DNA of 64,000 nucleotides from Williamsia muralis NBRC 105860 (GCF_001598915.1 NZ_BDAP01000001.1:434001-498000); one strand, 5' to 3'. Positions 16,911-25,308 are shown, counted from the first letter of the stretch. Made by a program: numbers and translations. The notes: a model not told the origin generated them from the sequence alone.

Positions 16911-17294
16911 ATGGCCGAAAAAACTGTGTTTCAGTACTTCGATGACCTCGACGGCGCTGCGCTCGACGTGGAGGATTTGCAAACCGTTGAATGGAGCTGG
17001 CGGGGAGCGGCGTACCATTTCGACACCAGCACAGCACATTTCGAAGATATTGAAGCCGGCCGGGTATCGGTGGCGGAGTTGCTGACGAAGTCGTTTCGAA
17101 CGAACAGGAGACCACGCGTCTTGCTTGACGCCCGTGTCGGTCCGTCGATGTCAGCGGGCCCAACACGCGCTCCTGGCCGTCGCACGCGGATCGGTGAGAT
17201 GCGCTTGTGGGCGCTGGAGAACAAGCACGCCGGCGTGGGAAAGCGCGGGCGGTTGTCGAAAACCGTTATAGCTGCATATAACCGCGCCCATTGA
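16911..17294 (+). CDS. Divergent Lsr2-like nucleoid-associated protein
   Basis: A 127-residue protein. The N-terminus MAEKTVFQYFDDLDG parallels Lsr2 (MAKKVTVTLVDDFDG), followed by a beta-strand pair (VEWSWRGAAYHFD) as in the Lsr2 dimerisation domain. A basic linker leads to a C-terminal domain with KRGRLSKTVIAAYNRA, matching the Lsr2 DNA-binding RGR AT-hook-like loop (Arg112-Gly113-Arg114) and the final helix. It is longer and more diverged than housekeeping Lsr2, so probably an accessory paralogue that binds AT-rich or foreign DNA. GTGAGGG precedes the ATG. Confidence 0.75.
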   Translation: MAEKTVFQYFDDLDGAALDVEDLQTVEWSWRGAAYHFDTSTAHFEDIEAGRVSVAELLTKSFRTNRRPRVLLDARVGPSMSAGPTRAPGRRTRIGEMRLWALENKHAGVGKRGRLSKTVIAAYNRAH

Positions 17295-17731
17295 TGCGGT
17301 GAACTGCCGCAACAAAACGGCCTGTGGACAGCGGGGAGCAGACAGCGGCGATGACGAGCGGGCTGGGTCCTGAAGGCTTGTCAAACTCATGACAAACCAC
17401 GACGGCGTCGATCTGTCGATCGCGACCGTGAGAAAAGAAGTAGCATCAGACCTGTTGGGTTTGAACCCGAACACCTGGTCAAAGTAATGCCGCGGCAACT
17501 ATTTTGACTTAGCGTCGACTGTACGCGCATCTGCTCGCCGAAGTTACACTAGGCCGGCTATGTGCTCCGGGCAGCGTCAGTACCGCGTCACTGAACTGGA
17601 CCGGTCGCACCCACCGACACCCCACGCCCGGTTAGATGCGCGTAGGGTTCAGTCAGCAGAGCTTCACGCCCTAGCGTGGGATGTCGACGGATCTCGTGTT
17701 TGCATCGTTACTCAGAATTGAGAGAGCAAAC
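17295..17731. other. Intergenic region before the GAF-ANTAR gene
   Basis: No gene is apparent. A near-perfect dyad at 17454-17474 has GGGTTTGAACCC as its core. It faintly resembles a tRNA T-arm, but I see no cloverleaf around it. The promoter of the ANTAR gene should lie in the last 100 bases. Confidence 0.4.
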
Positions 17732-18469
17732 ACGATGTTGCACAATGATTTTGAAGGCGTTGACCATCGAGACCTGGCGGTAGCGTTGGCCTCTCTCGCC
17801 CAAGGCGTCACCACGTCCCGCAACGTCGATGATGCGCTCTCGGCCGTCACGACCGCGGCCACCGATCTGCTCGACGGTGCCGACTGTGCCGACATCCTTG
17901 TCATCTCCGGCCGGAAGAAGCAGTTCCGTTCGTATGCTGCCACCAGTACCTTGCCGCGGAAGATGGACGATCTGCAGGAACAGTTCGGCCAGGGCCCCTG
18001 TGTAGAGGTGGCCACCGGTTCAACGGTGGTGCGGGTGGATGACTTCAGCACCGAAACCCGATGGCCACAGTTCTGCCAGGCGGCGACTGACGCGGGCGTG
18101 ACCAGCATGTTGTCGTTCAAGCTCTACACCGCGCCCGGGGTCATCGGCGCACTGAACATCTTCGGCAAAGCAGTGAATGCCTTCACCGATCGCGACCAGG
18201 AGATCGGGTTGATGCTGGCCACCAATGGGGCTGTCGCGCTGCAACTAGTCACGAACAGAACCCAGTTCGAATCGGCATTGGCCAGCCGGGACGTCATCGG
18301 GCAGGCGAAAGGCATGATCATGGAACGGTTCGGCATCGACGCCGTGCAGGCATTCGCGCTGCTGACGAAACTGTCCCAGGATTCCAACACACCGGTCGCC
18401 CATATCAGCGCACAGCTCGTTGAGCAAGGGCCGGTCGTCACCAGCCAGCCCAGCCCTCTGCTGCGGTAG
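17732..18469 (+). CDS. GAF and ANTAR domain RNA-binding antiterminator
   Basis: A 245-residue protein with an N-terminal GAF domain (about 25-165: GADCADILVISG, FGQGPCVEVATG, MLSFKLY) and a C-terminal ANTAR domain (about 180-235: ASRDVIGQAKGMIMERFGID). ANTAR domains bind paired RNA hairpins in leader regions and prevent transcription termination. No kinase or receiver domain is present, so control is likely through a small ligand of the GAF domain. The ATG after GAGAGAGC is chosen; an in-frame ATG 17 codons earlier is possible. Confidence 0.85.
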   Translation, partial: TMLHNDFEGVDHRDLAVALASLAQGVTTSRNVDDALSAVTTAATDLLDGADCADILVISGRKKQFRSYAATSTLPRKMDDLQEQFGQGPCVEVATGSTVVRVDDFSTETRWPQFCQAATDAGVTSMLSFKLYTAPGVIGALNIFGKAVNAFTDRDQEIGLMLATNGAVALQLVTNRTQFESALASRDVIGQAKGMIMERFGIDAVQAFALLTKLSQDSNTPVAHISAQLVEQGPVVTSQPSPLLR

Positions 18470-18699
18470 CGAAGCCAGGCCAAAGCCTACGAAGGGCAAT
18501 TAGAACCCGCGCGTCGATCCGGACCATCATCTCAGCGGTCGCCGAGTGCACTGACTCGACCGCTACCTGAAGTGGCACTCCGGGTGCGACTCGCGCCGAG
18601 AGTATGGCCAACTGATCGGCCTGCATCACCGATAGACCGGCCAACGCGTCCCGACGGTTCTCGCCAGATGCTCCGCCGAACTGGAGGGTTGGCTACGGT

Positions 18700-19089
18700 G
18701 TGGTCGTGACGTCGTTGACCATTGAAATAGTTCCGCAGCGCATCGCTCTACTCGACGGCGAGTTCAAGATCGAGCACACGTCCTCGGGTGTCGAAATGCA
18801 TGGCGCGCTTGATGATCTCATGGTGGCGAGGTCCCCCGAGGGGACAACTCGGGTTCGTCGAGCTGAACCGGACGAGGGTGATCGCTGGCTTGCCTTCTAC
18901 TCGGGTGGATCTGCACACGGGCTCGATGAGCCTGGGATGACGGTGTCGATTGCTGCGCCGCTGTCGGCATCGGGCTGCCCGATCTTTGTTGTTTCGACGG
19001 CAGAGGCAGATGTCGTACTGGTCCCGAGCGCTGAGCTGGACAGGGCGTGCGCTGCACTCCGATCGGTCGGGCACATCGTCTCGGCTTAG
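18700..19089 (+). CDS. ACT-domain protein (ACT_7 / CASTOR-like)
   Basis: A 129-residue protein with a GTG start; GGAGGG lies 12 bases upstream. The C-terminal half, MTVSIAAPLSASGCPIFVV then VLVPSAELDRACAALRSVGH, matches the tandem-ACT proteins related to CASTOR amino-acid sensors. The N-terminal half is a short beta-rich partner. It would bind an amino acid and act by allostery. It stands alone, with no enzyme next to it that identifies the ligand. Confidence 0.7.
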   Translation: MVVTSLTIEIVPQRIALLDGEFKIEHTSSGVEMHGALDDLMVARSPEGTTRVRRAEPDEGDRWLAFYSGGSAHGLDEPGMTVSIAAPLSASGCPIFVVSTAEADVVLVPSAELDRACAALRSVGHIVSA

Positions 19090-19152
19090 GCTGTGTGGGC
19101 AGGTATCCATCCCGGTTGCGCGAGTCGAGCGAACTTCGGGAATCATGGGCTC

Positions 19153-20040
19153 ATGAGCACCAGAGACGACTCTTGGCCCGCCCTGCCGGTGGACTCGTGG
19201 ATCGACACCAGGGACACGGTTCAGCTGTGGACCCAGATCGTCGGCAAGACCCGGATGGCTCTCGGGCCGGAGATCAATCATTGGTGGGGTGTTGCGCTGT
19301 ATGTGGACGCGCGCGGGCTCACCACGTCACTGATGGCCGTCGGCAATCGCGGCCTCGAGATCCGCTTCGACTTCATCGAGCACGAGCTGCTGTTTCTGGT
19401 CACCGACGGCAGCAGCCGCCGGATGAAGCTCGAACCGCGGACCGTCGCCGATTTCTACGCCGAGTACACCGGTCACCTCGACGACCTCGGTTTCGACATA
19501 ACGCTGGTCGGCACCCCCGTCGAACTGCCTGAGGCGATCCCGTTCGCCGAGGACACCGTGCATGCCTCGTACGACGCGGACGCCATGTCTCGCTTCTGGC
19601 GATCACTTGTCAGTGCGCATGGTGTCCTGTCGAGGTTCCGTGGTGAGTTCCGAGGAAAGTCTTCACCCGTCCACTTCTTCTGGGGCGCATTCGATCTCGC
19701 CGTCACACGGTTCTCGGGCCGCGCTGCCCCCAGGCATCCCGGCGGTATTCCGAACTGCCCCGACTGGGTCATGCACGAGGCCTACAGTGACGAGGTCTCG
19801 AGCGCAGGCTACTGGCCCGGTGGTGCTGAGGAAGGCGTCTTCTACGCGTACGCGTACCCCCATCCCGACGGATATGACACCCATCCGGCCGTCGAAGCTC
19901 CTGCGTTCTGGGACGCCGCACTGGGGGAGTACGTGCTTCCGTACCATCTCGTGCGTCAGTCACCCGATCCCGACGCCATGGTTCTGAACTTCCTTGAGCA
20001 AACACATCGCGCGGCGGCGGAAACGGCCGGCTGGGCTTAG
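19153..20040 (+). CDS. DUF5996 family protein
   Basis: A 295-residue soluble protein of a conserved but uncharacterised actinobacterial family. Recognisable segments are the WPALPVDSWIDTRDTVQLWTQ start, a central FRGKSSPVHFFWGAFDLAVT block and HEAYSDEVSSAGYWPGG. The ATG at 19153 gives the family's usual start; an in-frame ATG 20 codons earlier has no ribosome site. No catalytic motif is evident to me. Confidence 0.8.
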   Translation: MSTRDDSWPALPVDSWIDTRDTVQLWTQIVGKTRMALGPEINHWWGVALYVDARGLTTSLMAVGNRGLEIRFDFIEHELLFLVTDGSSRRMKLEPRTVADFYAEYTGHLDDLGFDITLVGTPVELPEAIPFAEDTVHASYDADAMSRFWRSLVSAHGVLSRFRGEFRGKSSPVHFFWGAFDLAVTRFSGRAAPRHPGGIPNCPDWVMHEAYSDEVSSAGYWPGGAEEGVFYAYAYPHPDGYDTHPAVEAPAFWDAALGEYVLPYHLVRQSPDPDAMVLNFLEQTHRAAAETAGWA

Positions 20041-20079
20041 GGGCCGGTCGGCCTGCCGCCTGCCTGCTCGCTAGTGCGT

Positions 20080-20185
20080 CTTTTCGCGAGACGTGCATGG
20101 TGATGGTGGCGGTGACGAAGACGTTGCTGTGGGCGTCGAGAATGTCCACGGGGACAACGAGTTCGTTGGGTTCGTCGGTGGTCAT
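20080..20185 (-). pseudogene. Possible C-terminal fragment of a hot-dog-fold thioesterase
   Basis: The minus strand after the enoyl-CoA hydratase reads MTTDEPNELVVPVDI, then LDAHSNVFVTATITMHVSRK, resembling the final beta-strands of a 4HBT acyl-CoA thioesterase. The open frame continues to 19769 but beyond 20080 it is antisense to the DUF5996 gene and loses coding character. It may be a decayed partner gene of the hydratase or a very short real protein. Confidence 0.35.
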
Positions 20186-20226
20186 GGGCTGTCCTGAGTT
20201 CGCCGGCGGTATCAGTTCCGGCCTTG

Positions 20227-20871
20227 TTACAAGGCTGCGGTGACTGCGGTGTACATGGTGGTTTTGATCGCCCCGAGGGTGTCCGGGTTTTTGCCGATGA
20301 TGGGCGACAGTCGGGTGATTGCGACGTCGACCAAGTCGACTTCTGGTGCGGTGTCGTCGACGATGCCGGAGGTCAGTGCTTCTGCGCCGCCGTATCGGTG
20401 GCCGGTCGTCATGGCAGTCACTGCAGTTTGCGGGCTGAGTTTCGCCTGGATCAGGGCGGCCATCCCGGGCGTGAAGGGGATGTTGATGTCGACTTCAGGG
20501 AAGCAGAAGTAGCCGCGGTCGTCTCGCATCACCCGGTAGTCGTGTGCGGTCGCAAGCATGGCTGCGGCGCCGAAGGCGTGACCGTTGATCGCCGCCACGG
20601 TGGGCAAGGGGAAGGTCAGGATTCGGTTGAACAGTGTGTGCACCTGGTCGACGTACCATTCGGCGCGATCCCCGTGTGCCAGAAGCCAGTCGAGGTCCAG
20701 GCCGTTGGAGTAGAACTTGCCCGAACCTGTGGTGATGAGTCCTTGGGCATTGCTGTGCGCTGCGGTCAGGTGCGTATTGACTGTGTCGAGCCAGTCCGGC
20801 GAGAACCTGTTTTCGTCGTCACCGAAGTTCAGTATGGCGATCTTGTCGCGGTACTCCAGGGTTGCGGTCAT
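20227..20871 (-). CDS. Enoyl-CoA hydratase/isomerase family protein
   Basis: A 214-residue crotonase-fold protein. The oxyanion-hole segments SNGLDLDWLL and NGHAFGAAAMLATAHDYRV are conserved; the FPEVDINIPFTPGM segment resembles the short isomerase-like (ECI/Pci) branch rather than full-length hydratases. It would handle an unsaturated acyl-CoA. The ATG at 20871 is chosen because AAAGGA lies seven bases upstream; the longer open frame has no such site. It is downstream of a TetR gene on the same strand, 16 bp apart, and probably co-transcribed. Confidence 0.87.
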   Translation of the reverse strand: MTATLEYRDKIAILNFGDDENRFSPDWLDTVNTHLTAAHSNAQGLITTGSGKFYSNGLDLDWLLAHGDRAEWYVDQVHTLFNRILTFPLPTVAAINGHAFGAAAMLATAHDYRVMRDDRGYFCFPEVDINIPFTPGMAALIQAKLSPQTAVTAMTTGHRYGGAEALTSGIVDDTAPEVDLVDVAITRLSPIIGKNPDTLGAIKTTMYTAVTAAL

Positions 20872-20887
20872 CGGGCATCCTTTCGTT

Positions 20888-21523
20888 TCATTTCTTTGAA
20901 GATCTGGCTGGGGGAGGGGGGATGGACAGGACGCCTCGCACGGCGGCGGCGAGCCGTTCCCTTGCCGGGGCATCAGGAATGTGTTTGCCCCGCAACAGCA
21001 AAGCGGTTGACAGTTCGACGACGCAGTCTCGGATGATCGCAACGGTCTGCCGGTCGGTGCGGTCCCACAGCGCTCGGGAGAGCTGGATGAGCAGGTCGCC
21101 CAGTGTCTTGTCGAGTGTGCGCAACTCGTCGGCTATATCAGCCGGAATGTCTCCGGAACCCAGGAGTTCCTCGCGTCGTACGGTGAGGAGAAACCGCGCC
21201 GAAACAGGGTGCTCGATGGAGAACACGGCAGGGGTGTCGGCGGCCGCAACCACCGCCTCGACCGCGCTCTCGCGGCCCGAGCCCTCGGCCAGGGTCCGGG
21301 TAACGGTGTCGCGTTGCAGTGCGAGGAACTGTCCGGCGGCGCGTAGCCACACACGCCCGACCAATCCGGCTCGGGACCCAAAGGCGTTGTATATGGCCCC
21401 ATTTGATACCCCGGTGGCCTCGGAGAGGGCGCGAACGGTGACAGCGGCCGGCCCGGAGTCGACGGCCAACTTCTCGGCGACATCCAGCAGGTGGTCGTGG
21501 TCGTGAACACGGGGGCGGGGCAT
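20888..21523 (-). CDS. TetR-family regulator (co-transcribed with the enoyl-CoA hydratase)
   Basis: A 211-residue regulator with HTH VRALSEATGVSNGAIYNAFG and a helical ligand domain. The start MPRPRVHDHDH at 21523 is preferred over an ATG 12 codons upstream. Two GAGC-N4-GCTC dyads sit immediately upstream (21538-21576), so autoregulation of this gene and the following hydratase gene is likely, with an acyl-CoA as plausible ligand (inference). Confidence 0.88.
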   Translation of the reverse strand: MPRPRVHDHDHLLDVAEKLAVDSGPAAVTVRALSEATGVSNGAIYNAFGSRAGLVGRVWLRAAGQFLALQRDTVTRTLAEGSGRESAVEAVVAAADTPAVFSIEHPVSARFLLTVRREELLGSGDIPADIADELRTLDKTLGDLLIQLSRALWDRTDRQTVAIIRDCVVELSTALLLRGKHIPDAPARERLAAAVRGVLSIPPPPARSSKK

Positions 21524-21537
21524 GAAGCCACCATAAC

Positions 21538-21576
21538 AGAGCGCGTGCTCTGAAACCATTTCGGAGCATCTGCTCC
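21538..21576. promoter_or_regulatory. Tandem dyad operator upstream of the TetR gene at 20888
   Basis: AGAGCGCGTGCTCT (21538-21551) and GGAGCATCTGCTCC (21563-21576) share GAGC-N4-GCTC, with centres 25 bp apart. CCATAAC before and GTTATGG after form a further inverted pair, so the entire block is symmetrical. Confidence 0.7.
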
Positions 21577-21640
21577 GTTATGGTGCGCTCGACGCAGGTG
21601 CGGCGCAAACGGGTTTGGTCACCGTCGAATCGCCGCACCC

Positions 21641-21698
21641 CCTCCGACTCCAGCTACTTCCTCCGGTTGCAACCGGAGGAAGTACGCGAAGTCGGAGG
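21641..21698. terminator. Large nested hairpin between two TetR genes
   Basis: The inner stem is a perfect 28-base palindrome at 21656-21683 (arm CTTCCTCCGGTT). The outer arms CCTCCGACT (21641-21649) and AGTCGGAGG (21690-21698) also pair. It follows the TetR gene that ends at 21718 on the minus strand, so a terminator is the simplest reading. Confidence 0.6.
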
Positions 21699-21717
21699 AA
21701 ATGCCGCCAGCGGCGGT

Positions 21718-22392
21718 CTAACGCGACGAGCCCAGATCGCCGATCGCGTCGTGTATACGCGGAAGAATTGAGTCGAGCGGCTGGTTGGTGGACAGAATCA
21801 CAACCGCTGAAGTGGTGGAATCGTTCGCGCTGATTTGGAGGACTGTGCGGGCAGTTGTCATTGCGTCGGTGAACTCTTGGTGCGCGTCGGTGATGTCGCC
21901 TCGTAGCCAGCGGCGCAGTACGTGATTGTGGGCGGCGACAACTGCGTGCGCAAAGATCTCATGGCGAAGCTGTGCGGTGGAGTCGTTTGTTGTCGGTTGC
22001 AGGTGCCGGTTGAACAGTCGGACGTATTTGGAGACGGTGGCGACCTCGTAGTCACGCAACGCGGGAACAGTCCGGGTGAGGCGGTAACGGGCTTGCGCCA
22101 GTTCACCTTCGGTGAGGTAGCTGTCGAAGACCGAACGCGCAACGTCGATGACCGCGGACGGCATCATCTCGGGGTCGGTTCCGGCGAGGTGGCTGTGGGC
22201 GCTCTGCAGCAGTGAGTCGTGGTCGGGGAACACGATGGCTTCTTTGGACCCGAAGTGGCGGAACAGCGTTGTCCGGCCAACTTTCGCGCGTGCGGCGATG
22301 TCGTCGACGCTGGTCGCGTCGTACCCGTGCTCTTCGAACAGTGCGAAGGCCGCCCGTGCAAGGCGTTGGCGGGTCGTCTCTGCTTGGGGCAT
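21718..22392 (-). CDS. TetR-family regulator divergent from the acyl-CoA dehydrogenase gene
   Basis: A 224-residue regulator. The HTH is SVDDIAARAKVGRTTLFRHFG. The start MPQAETTRQRLARAA at 22392 fits the family; an in-frame start five codons upstream is close to the operator. It faces a FadE25-like dehydrogenase gene across a 100-bp gap filled by a 34-bp palindrome, the standard layout for a fatty-acid-responsive repressor. Confidence 0.9.
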   Translation of the reverse strand: MPQAETTRQRLARAAFALFEEHGYDATSVDDIAARAKVGRTTLFRHFGSKEAIVFPDHDSLLQSAHSHLAGTDPEMMPSAVIDVARSVFDSYLTEGELAQARYRLTRTVPALRDYEVATVSKYVRLFNRHLQPTTNDSTAQLRHEIFAHAVVAAHNHVLRRWLRGDITDAHQEFTDAMTTARTVLQISANDSTTSAVVILSTNQPLDSILPRIHDAIGDLGSSR

Positions 22393-22408
22393 GCCCGTTC
22401 CTGTCACT

Positions 22409-22442
22409 GGTACTTAGTACCACACATGTGGTACTAAGTACC
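22409..22442. promoter_or_regulatory. 34-bp palindromic operator made of two 13-bp dyads
   Basis: GGTACTTAGTACC (22409-22421) and GGTACTAAGTACC (22430-22442) are each palindromes and mirror images of one another, joined by ACACATGT. Centres are 21 bp apart, two helical turns, as expected for two TetR dimers on one face of the DNA. Confidence 0.8.
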
Positions 22443-22492
22443 GTAGAAGGCGCCCGAGGTTCGCGCGCACAGTGATCACGAGGAGTGTTCTG

Positions 22493-23653
22493 ATGGCCGG
22501 CAACCCCGATTTTGGTCTGTTCAAGCTCGGCGAAGAGCATGACGAGCTACGTGCGGCGATCCGGGCTCTTTCCGAGAAGGAGATCGAGCCCCACGCTGCT
22601 GATGTCGATGAGAACTCCCGCTTTCCCGAGGAGGCGTTGGCGGCGTTGACGGCCTCGGGTTTCAACGCGATCCATGTGCCCGAGGAGTACGAGGGTCAGG
22701 GTGGTGACTCGGTGGCTGCGTGCATCGTGATCGAGGAAGTGGCGCGGGTGGATGCGTCGGCGTCGTTGATCCCGGCGGTCAACAAGTTGGGCACGATGGG
22801 CCTGATCTTGAAGGGCTCTGAGGAACTCAAGCAGCAGGTGTTGCCGTCGATCGCGTCGGGTGAGGCGATGGCGTCGTACGCATTGTCTGAGCGTGAGGCG
22901 GGTTCGGATGCGGCGGCGATGAAGACCCGGGCCCGCGAGGAGGGTGACAACTGGGTGCTCAACGGTTCGAAGTGCTGGATCACCAACGGCGGGAAGTCCA
23001 CCTGGTACACGGTGATGGCGGTGACTGATCCGGAGAAGGGTGCCAACGGTATTTCATCGTTCATGGTGCACAAGGATGATCCCGGGTTCACGGTGGGTCC
23101 GTTGGAGAAGAAGCTCGGTATCAAGGGTTCACCGACGGCGGAGTTGTATTTCGAGGACTGCACGATTCCTGGGGATCGGATCATCGGGGCGCCGGGCACC
23201 GGGTTCAAGACGGCGTTGGAGACGTTGGATCACACGCGTCCGACGATCGGTGCGCAGGCGTTGGGTATTGCGCAGGGTGCTCTGGATCAGACGATCGCTT
23301 ATGTCAAGGAGCGTAAGCAGTTCGGTAAGTCGATCAGCTCGTTCCAGGGTGTGGAGTTCATGCTGGCGGACATGGCGATGAAGATCGAGGCCGCCCGTTT
23401 GATGGTGTACACCTCGGCCGCTCGGGCTGAGCGTGGTGAGAGGAACCTCGGCTTCATTTCGGCGGCGTCGAAGTGTTTTGCTTCTGATGTGGCCATGCAG
23501 GTGACCACTGATGCGGTGCAGTTGTTCGGTGGGTATGGGTACACCCGCGATTTCCCCGTCGAGCGCATGATGCGTGATGCCAAGATCACGCAGATCTACG
23601 AGGGCACCAACCAGATCCAGCGAGTGGTGATGTCACGCGCACTACTGCGCTGA
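22493..23653 (+). CDS. fadE25: Acyl-CoA dehydrogenase, FadE25-like
   Basis: A 386-residue FAD enzyme that introduces the alpha-beta double bond in acyl-CoAs. The signatures SYALSEREAGSDAA and the C-terminal FGGYGYTRDFPVERMMRDAK are present, and catalytic Glu370 is in YEGTNQIQR. Long stretches are close to M. tuberculosis FadE25 (NKLGTMGLIL, SKCWITNGGKSTWYTVMAVT), supporting that assignment. ATG 22493 follows GAGGAG at seven bases. It is the gene controlled by the two-dyad operator at 22409-22442. Confidence 0.9.
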   Translation: MAGNPDFGLFKLGEEHDELRAAIRALSEKEIEPHAADVDENSRFPEEALAALTASGFNAIHVPEEYEGQGGDSVAACIVIEEVARVDASASLIPAVNKLGTMGLILKGSEELKQQVLPSIASGEAMASYALSEREAGSDAAAMKTRAREEGDNWVLNGSKCWITNGGKSTWYTVMAVTDPEKGANGISSFMVHKDDPGFTVGPLEKKLGIKGSPTAELYFEDCTIPGDRIIGAPGTGFKTALETLDHTRPTIGAQALGIAQGALDQTIAYVKERKQFGKSISSFQGVEFMLADMAMKIEAARLMVYTSAARAERGERNLGFISAASKCFASDVAMQVTTDAVQLFGGYGYTRDFPVERMMRDAKITQIYEGTNQIQRVVMSRALLR

Positions 23654-23826
23654 TCCACCTAACCGTTCATAAAACGCCTAACCCAGTACGTTCATCAGAG
23701 CATCCTCCAGCGGGCCGAGTGCTCCACAGGCTCGGCCGGGTGGGGGAATGCGCTGTGGATGCACGGCCTCGCCGAGTGCCGGTAGCTCAGACGCGGTGAC
23801 TCAGAGTTTCCGCTTCGAATGCTCCC

Positions 23827-25227
23827 TCACAGCCGAAACACTTTGCCGGGGTTCATGATGCTGTGCGGGTCGAGGGCCTTCTTGACTGCCCGGTGCATGT
23901 TTATCACCGGTGGAACCAGTTCCTGTGCGAGGCCGTCCATCTTGAGCAAACCGATGCCGTGCTCGCCGGTGACGGTGCCGCCGTATCGAATCGCCGCGTC
24001 GATGATCTCCGCGAACGCGGCTTGTGCTCGTATCCGGGCGTCCTCGTCGTCGTTCGGCGTGATGAGCAGCGGGTGCAGGTTGCCGTCACCGGCGTGGGCA
24101 ATGGACGCGATGTGTGTGTCGTGCCGCAGGCCGATTTCCTCGATCCGCGCGAGCATCTCGGGGACAACGGCTTTCGGAACGCAGATGTCCTCAGTGAGGA
24201 CGGGCCCGAGGCGTTCCATCGCTGGATAGGCCAGGCGGCGGGCAAGGAACAGCGCATCGGCCTCCTGCTGGTTCGTGGATTGGGCGCTCCACGTGGCACC
24301 CGCGCGTTCGTAGCACGCGAGCATCCGCTCGGCCTCGATGTCCCCGACTGCGCCTGGAGTGTCGATGCGGCCGAGCAACAGGACGTTCGCGTCGGCGGAC
24401 AGGCCCATGTTCTTCCAGGCATCCACTGCCACAAGGCATTGTCGATCGATCAGCTCGAGTGCAGACGGTGTGAGGCCGTTTTCGGCGACCGCGCGTACCG
24501 CGTGCCCAGCGTCCACGGTGGAGTCGAAGTATCCGACGATGGTGCGCTGCGGTTCCTGCAGCGGGCGCAGCTTCACTGTGATCTCGGTGATGACACCGAG
24601 GGTGCCCTCGGAGCCGACCATCAGCCCGGCGAGGTCGTAGCCGGCAACGCCCTTGGCTGTGCGGCGGCCGAGCCGTACAAGCTCGCCGGTGCCGGTGACG
24701 ACCTGCATGCCGAGGACGTAGTCCCGGGTGACGCCGTACTTGACGCAGCACAGGCCGCCGGCGTTGGTGGCGACGTTGCCGCCGATGGTGGACCAGGCGG
24801 CGCTGGACGGATCCGGCGGGTACCAGAGGCCTTCCGCGGCGCAAGCAGCGCGGAGGTCATCGTTGACAACGCCCGGTTCGACGACGGCGAGGCGTTCGAG
24901 GGAGTTGATCTCCTTGATGGTGTTCATCTTGTCGAAGGAGACGATGACGCAGCCGTCGATGGCGTTGGCACCGCCGGACAGTCCGGTGCCCGCGCCGCGA
25001 CTGACAACGGGGACGCGTCGCTTGATGCAGGCCCGAACGACGGATTGCACCTCCTCGGCGGTGCGTGGCCGGACGACGAGCAGCGGCGCGCCGTAAGGCG
25101 CCCATTCGGCTTCGTCGTGCAAATACGTCGCGACCACGTCGGGGTCGGTGACGAGGCGATCTGCGGGAACTGCCGTGGTCAGCTCGTCGGCGAGCTCGGT
25201 CATACGGGTACTGACGTCAACAGGCAT
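23827..25227 (-). CDS. FAD-linked oxidase of the GlcD / D-lactate dehydrogenase type
   Basis: A 466-residue flavoprotein. The N-terminal PCMH FAD domain shows VSRGAGTGLSGGANA and the GGNVATNAGG loop, and the C-terminal FAD-oxidase domain ends with the HAGDGNLHP metal/substrate motif and GEHGIGLLK. It would oxidise a 2-hydroxy acid (glycolate or D-lactate type) and pass electrons to a quinone or FeS partner. No FeS subunit gene is adjacent. The second in-frame ATG (25227) is chosen for family length. Confidence 0.9.
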   Translation of the reverse strand: MPVDVSTRMTELADELTTAVPADRLVTDPDVVATYLHDEAEWAPYGAPLLVVRPRTAEEVQSVVRACIKRRVPVVSRGAGTGLSGGANAIDGCVIVSFDKMNTIKEINSLERLAVVEPGVVNDDLRAACAAEGLWYPPDPSSAAWSTIGGNVATNAGGLCCVKYGVTRDYVLGMQVVTGTGELVRLGRRTAKGVAGYDLAGLMVGSEGTLGVITEITVKLRPLQEPQRTIVGYFDSTVDAGHAVRAVAENGLTPSALELIDRQCLVAVDAWKNMGLSADANVLLLGRIDTPGAVGDIEAERMLACYERAGATWSAQSTNQQEADALFLARRLAYPAMERLGPVLTEDICVPKAVVPEMLARIEEIGLRHDTHIASIAHAGDGNLHPLLITPNDDEDARIRAQAAFAEIIDAAIRYGGTVTGEHGIGLLKMDGLAQELVPPVINMHRAVKKALDPHSIMNPGKVFRL

Positions 25228-25308
25228 AGCGCTCAAAGTAATCCGATCGGCCTTTCGAATCGACGGGTCGTGTACCGATGATGTGCTGTGGGTGGAGGCT
25301 CCCGGCGC

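Noticed and set aside
17454-17474. Possible tRNA T-arm (GGGTTTGAACCC)
   Set aside because: No acceptor, D-arm or anticodon stem can be built around it, so I treat it as a simple dyad.
18438-18644. A 68-codon minus-strand frame after the GAF-ANTAR gene
   Set aside because: It looks mildly coding, but it starts only with TTG, lacks a ribosome site and overlaps the end of the ANTAR gene. It may be a remnant, but I could not name it.
23863-25281. A 472-codon plus-strand open frame opposite the GlcD-like gene
   Set aside because: The minus strand encodes a complete FAD oxidase with all motifs, and the plus frame shows none.
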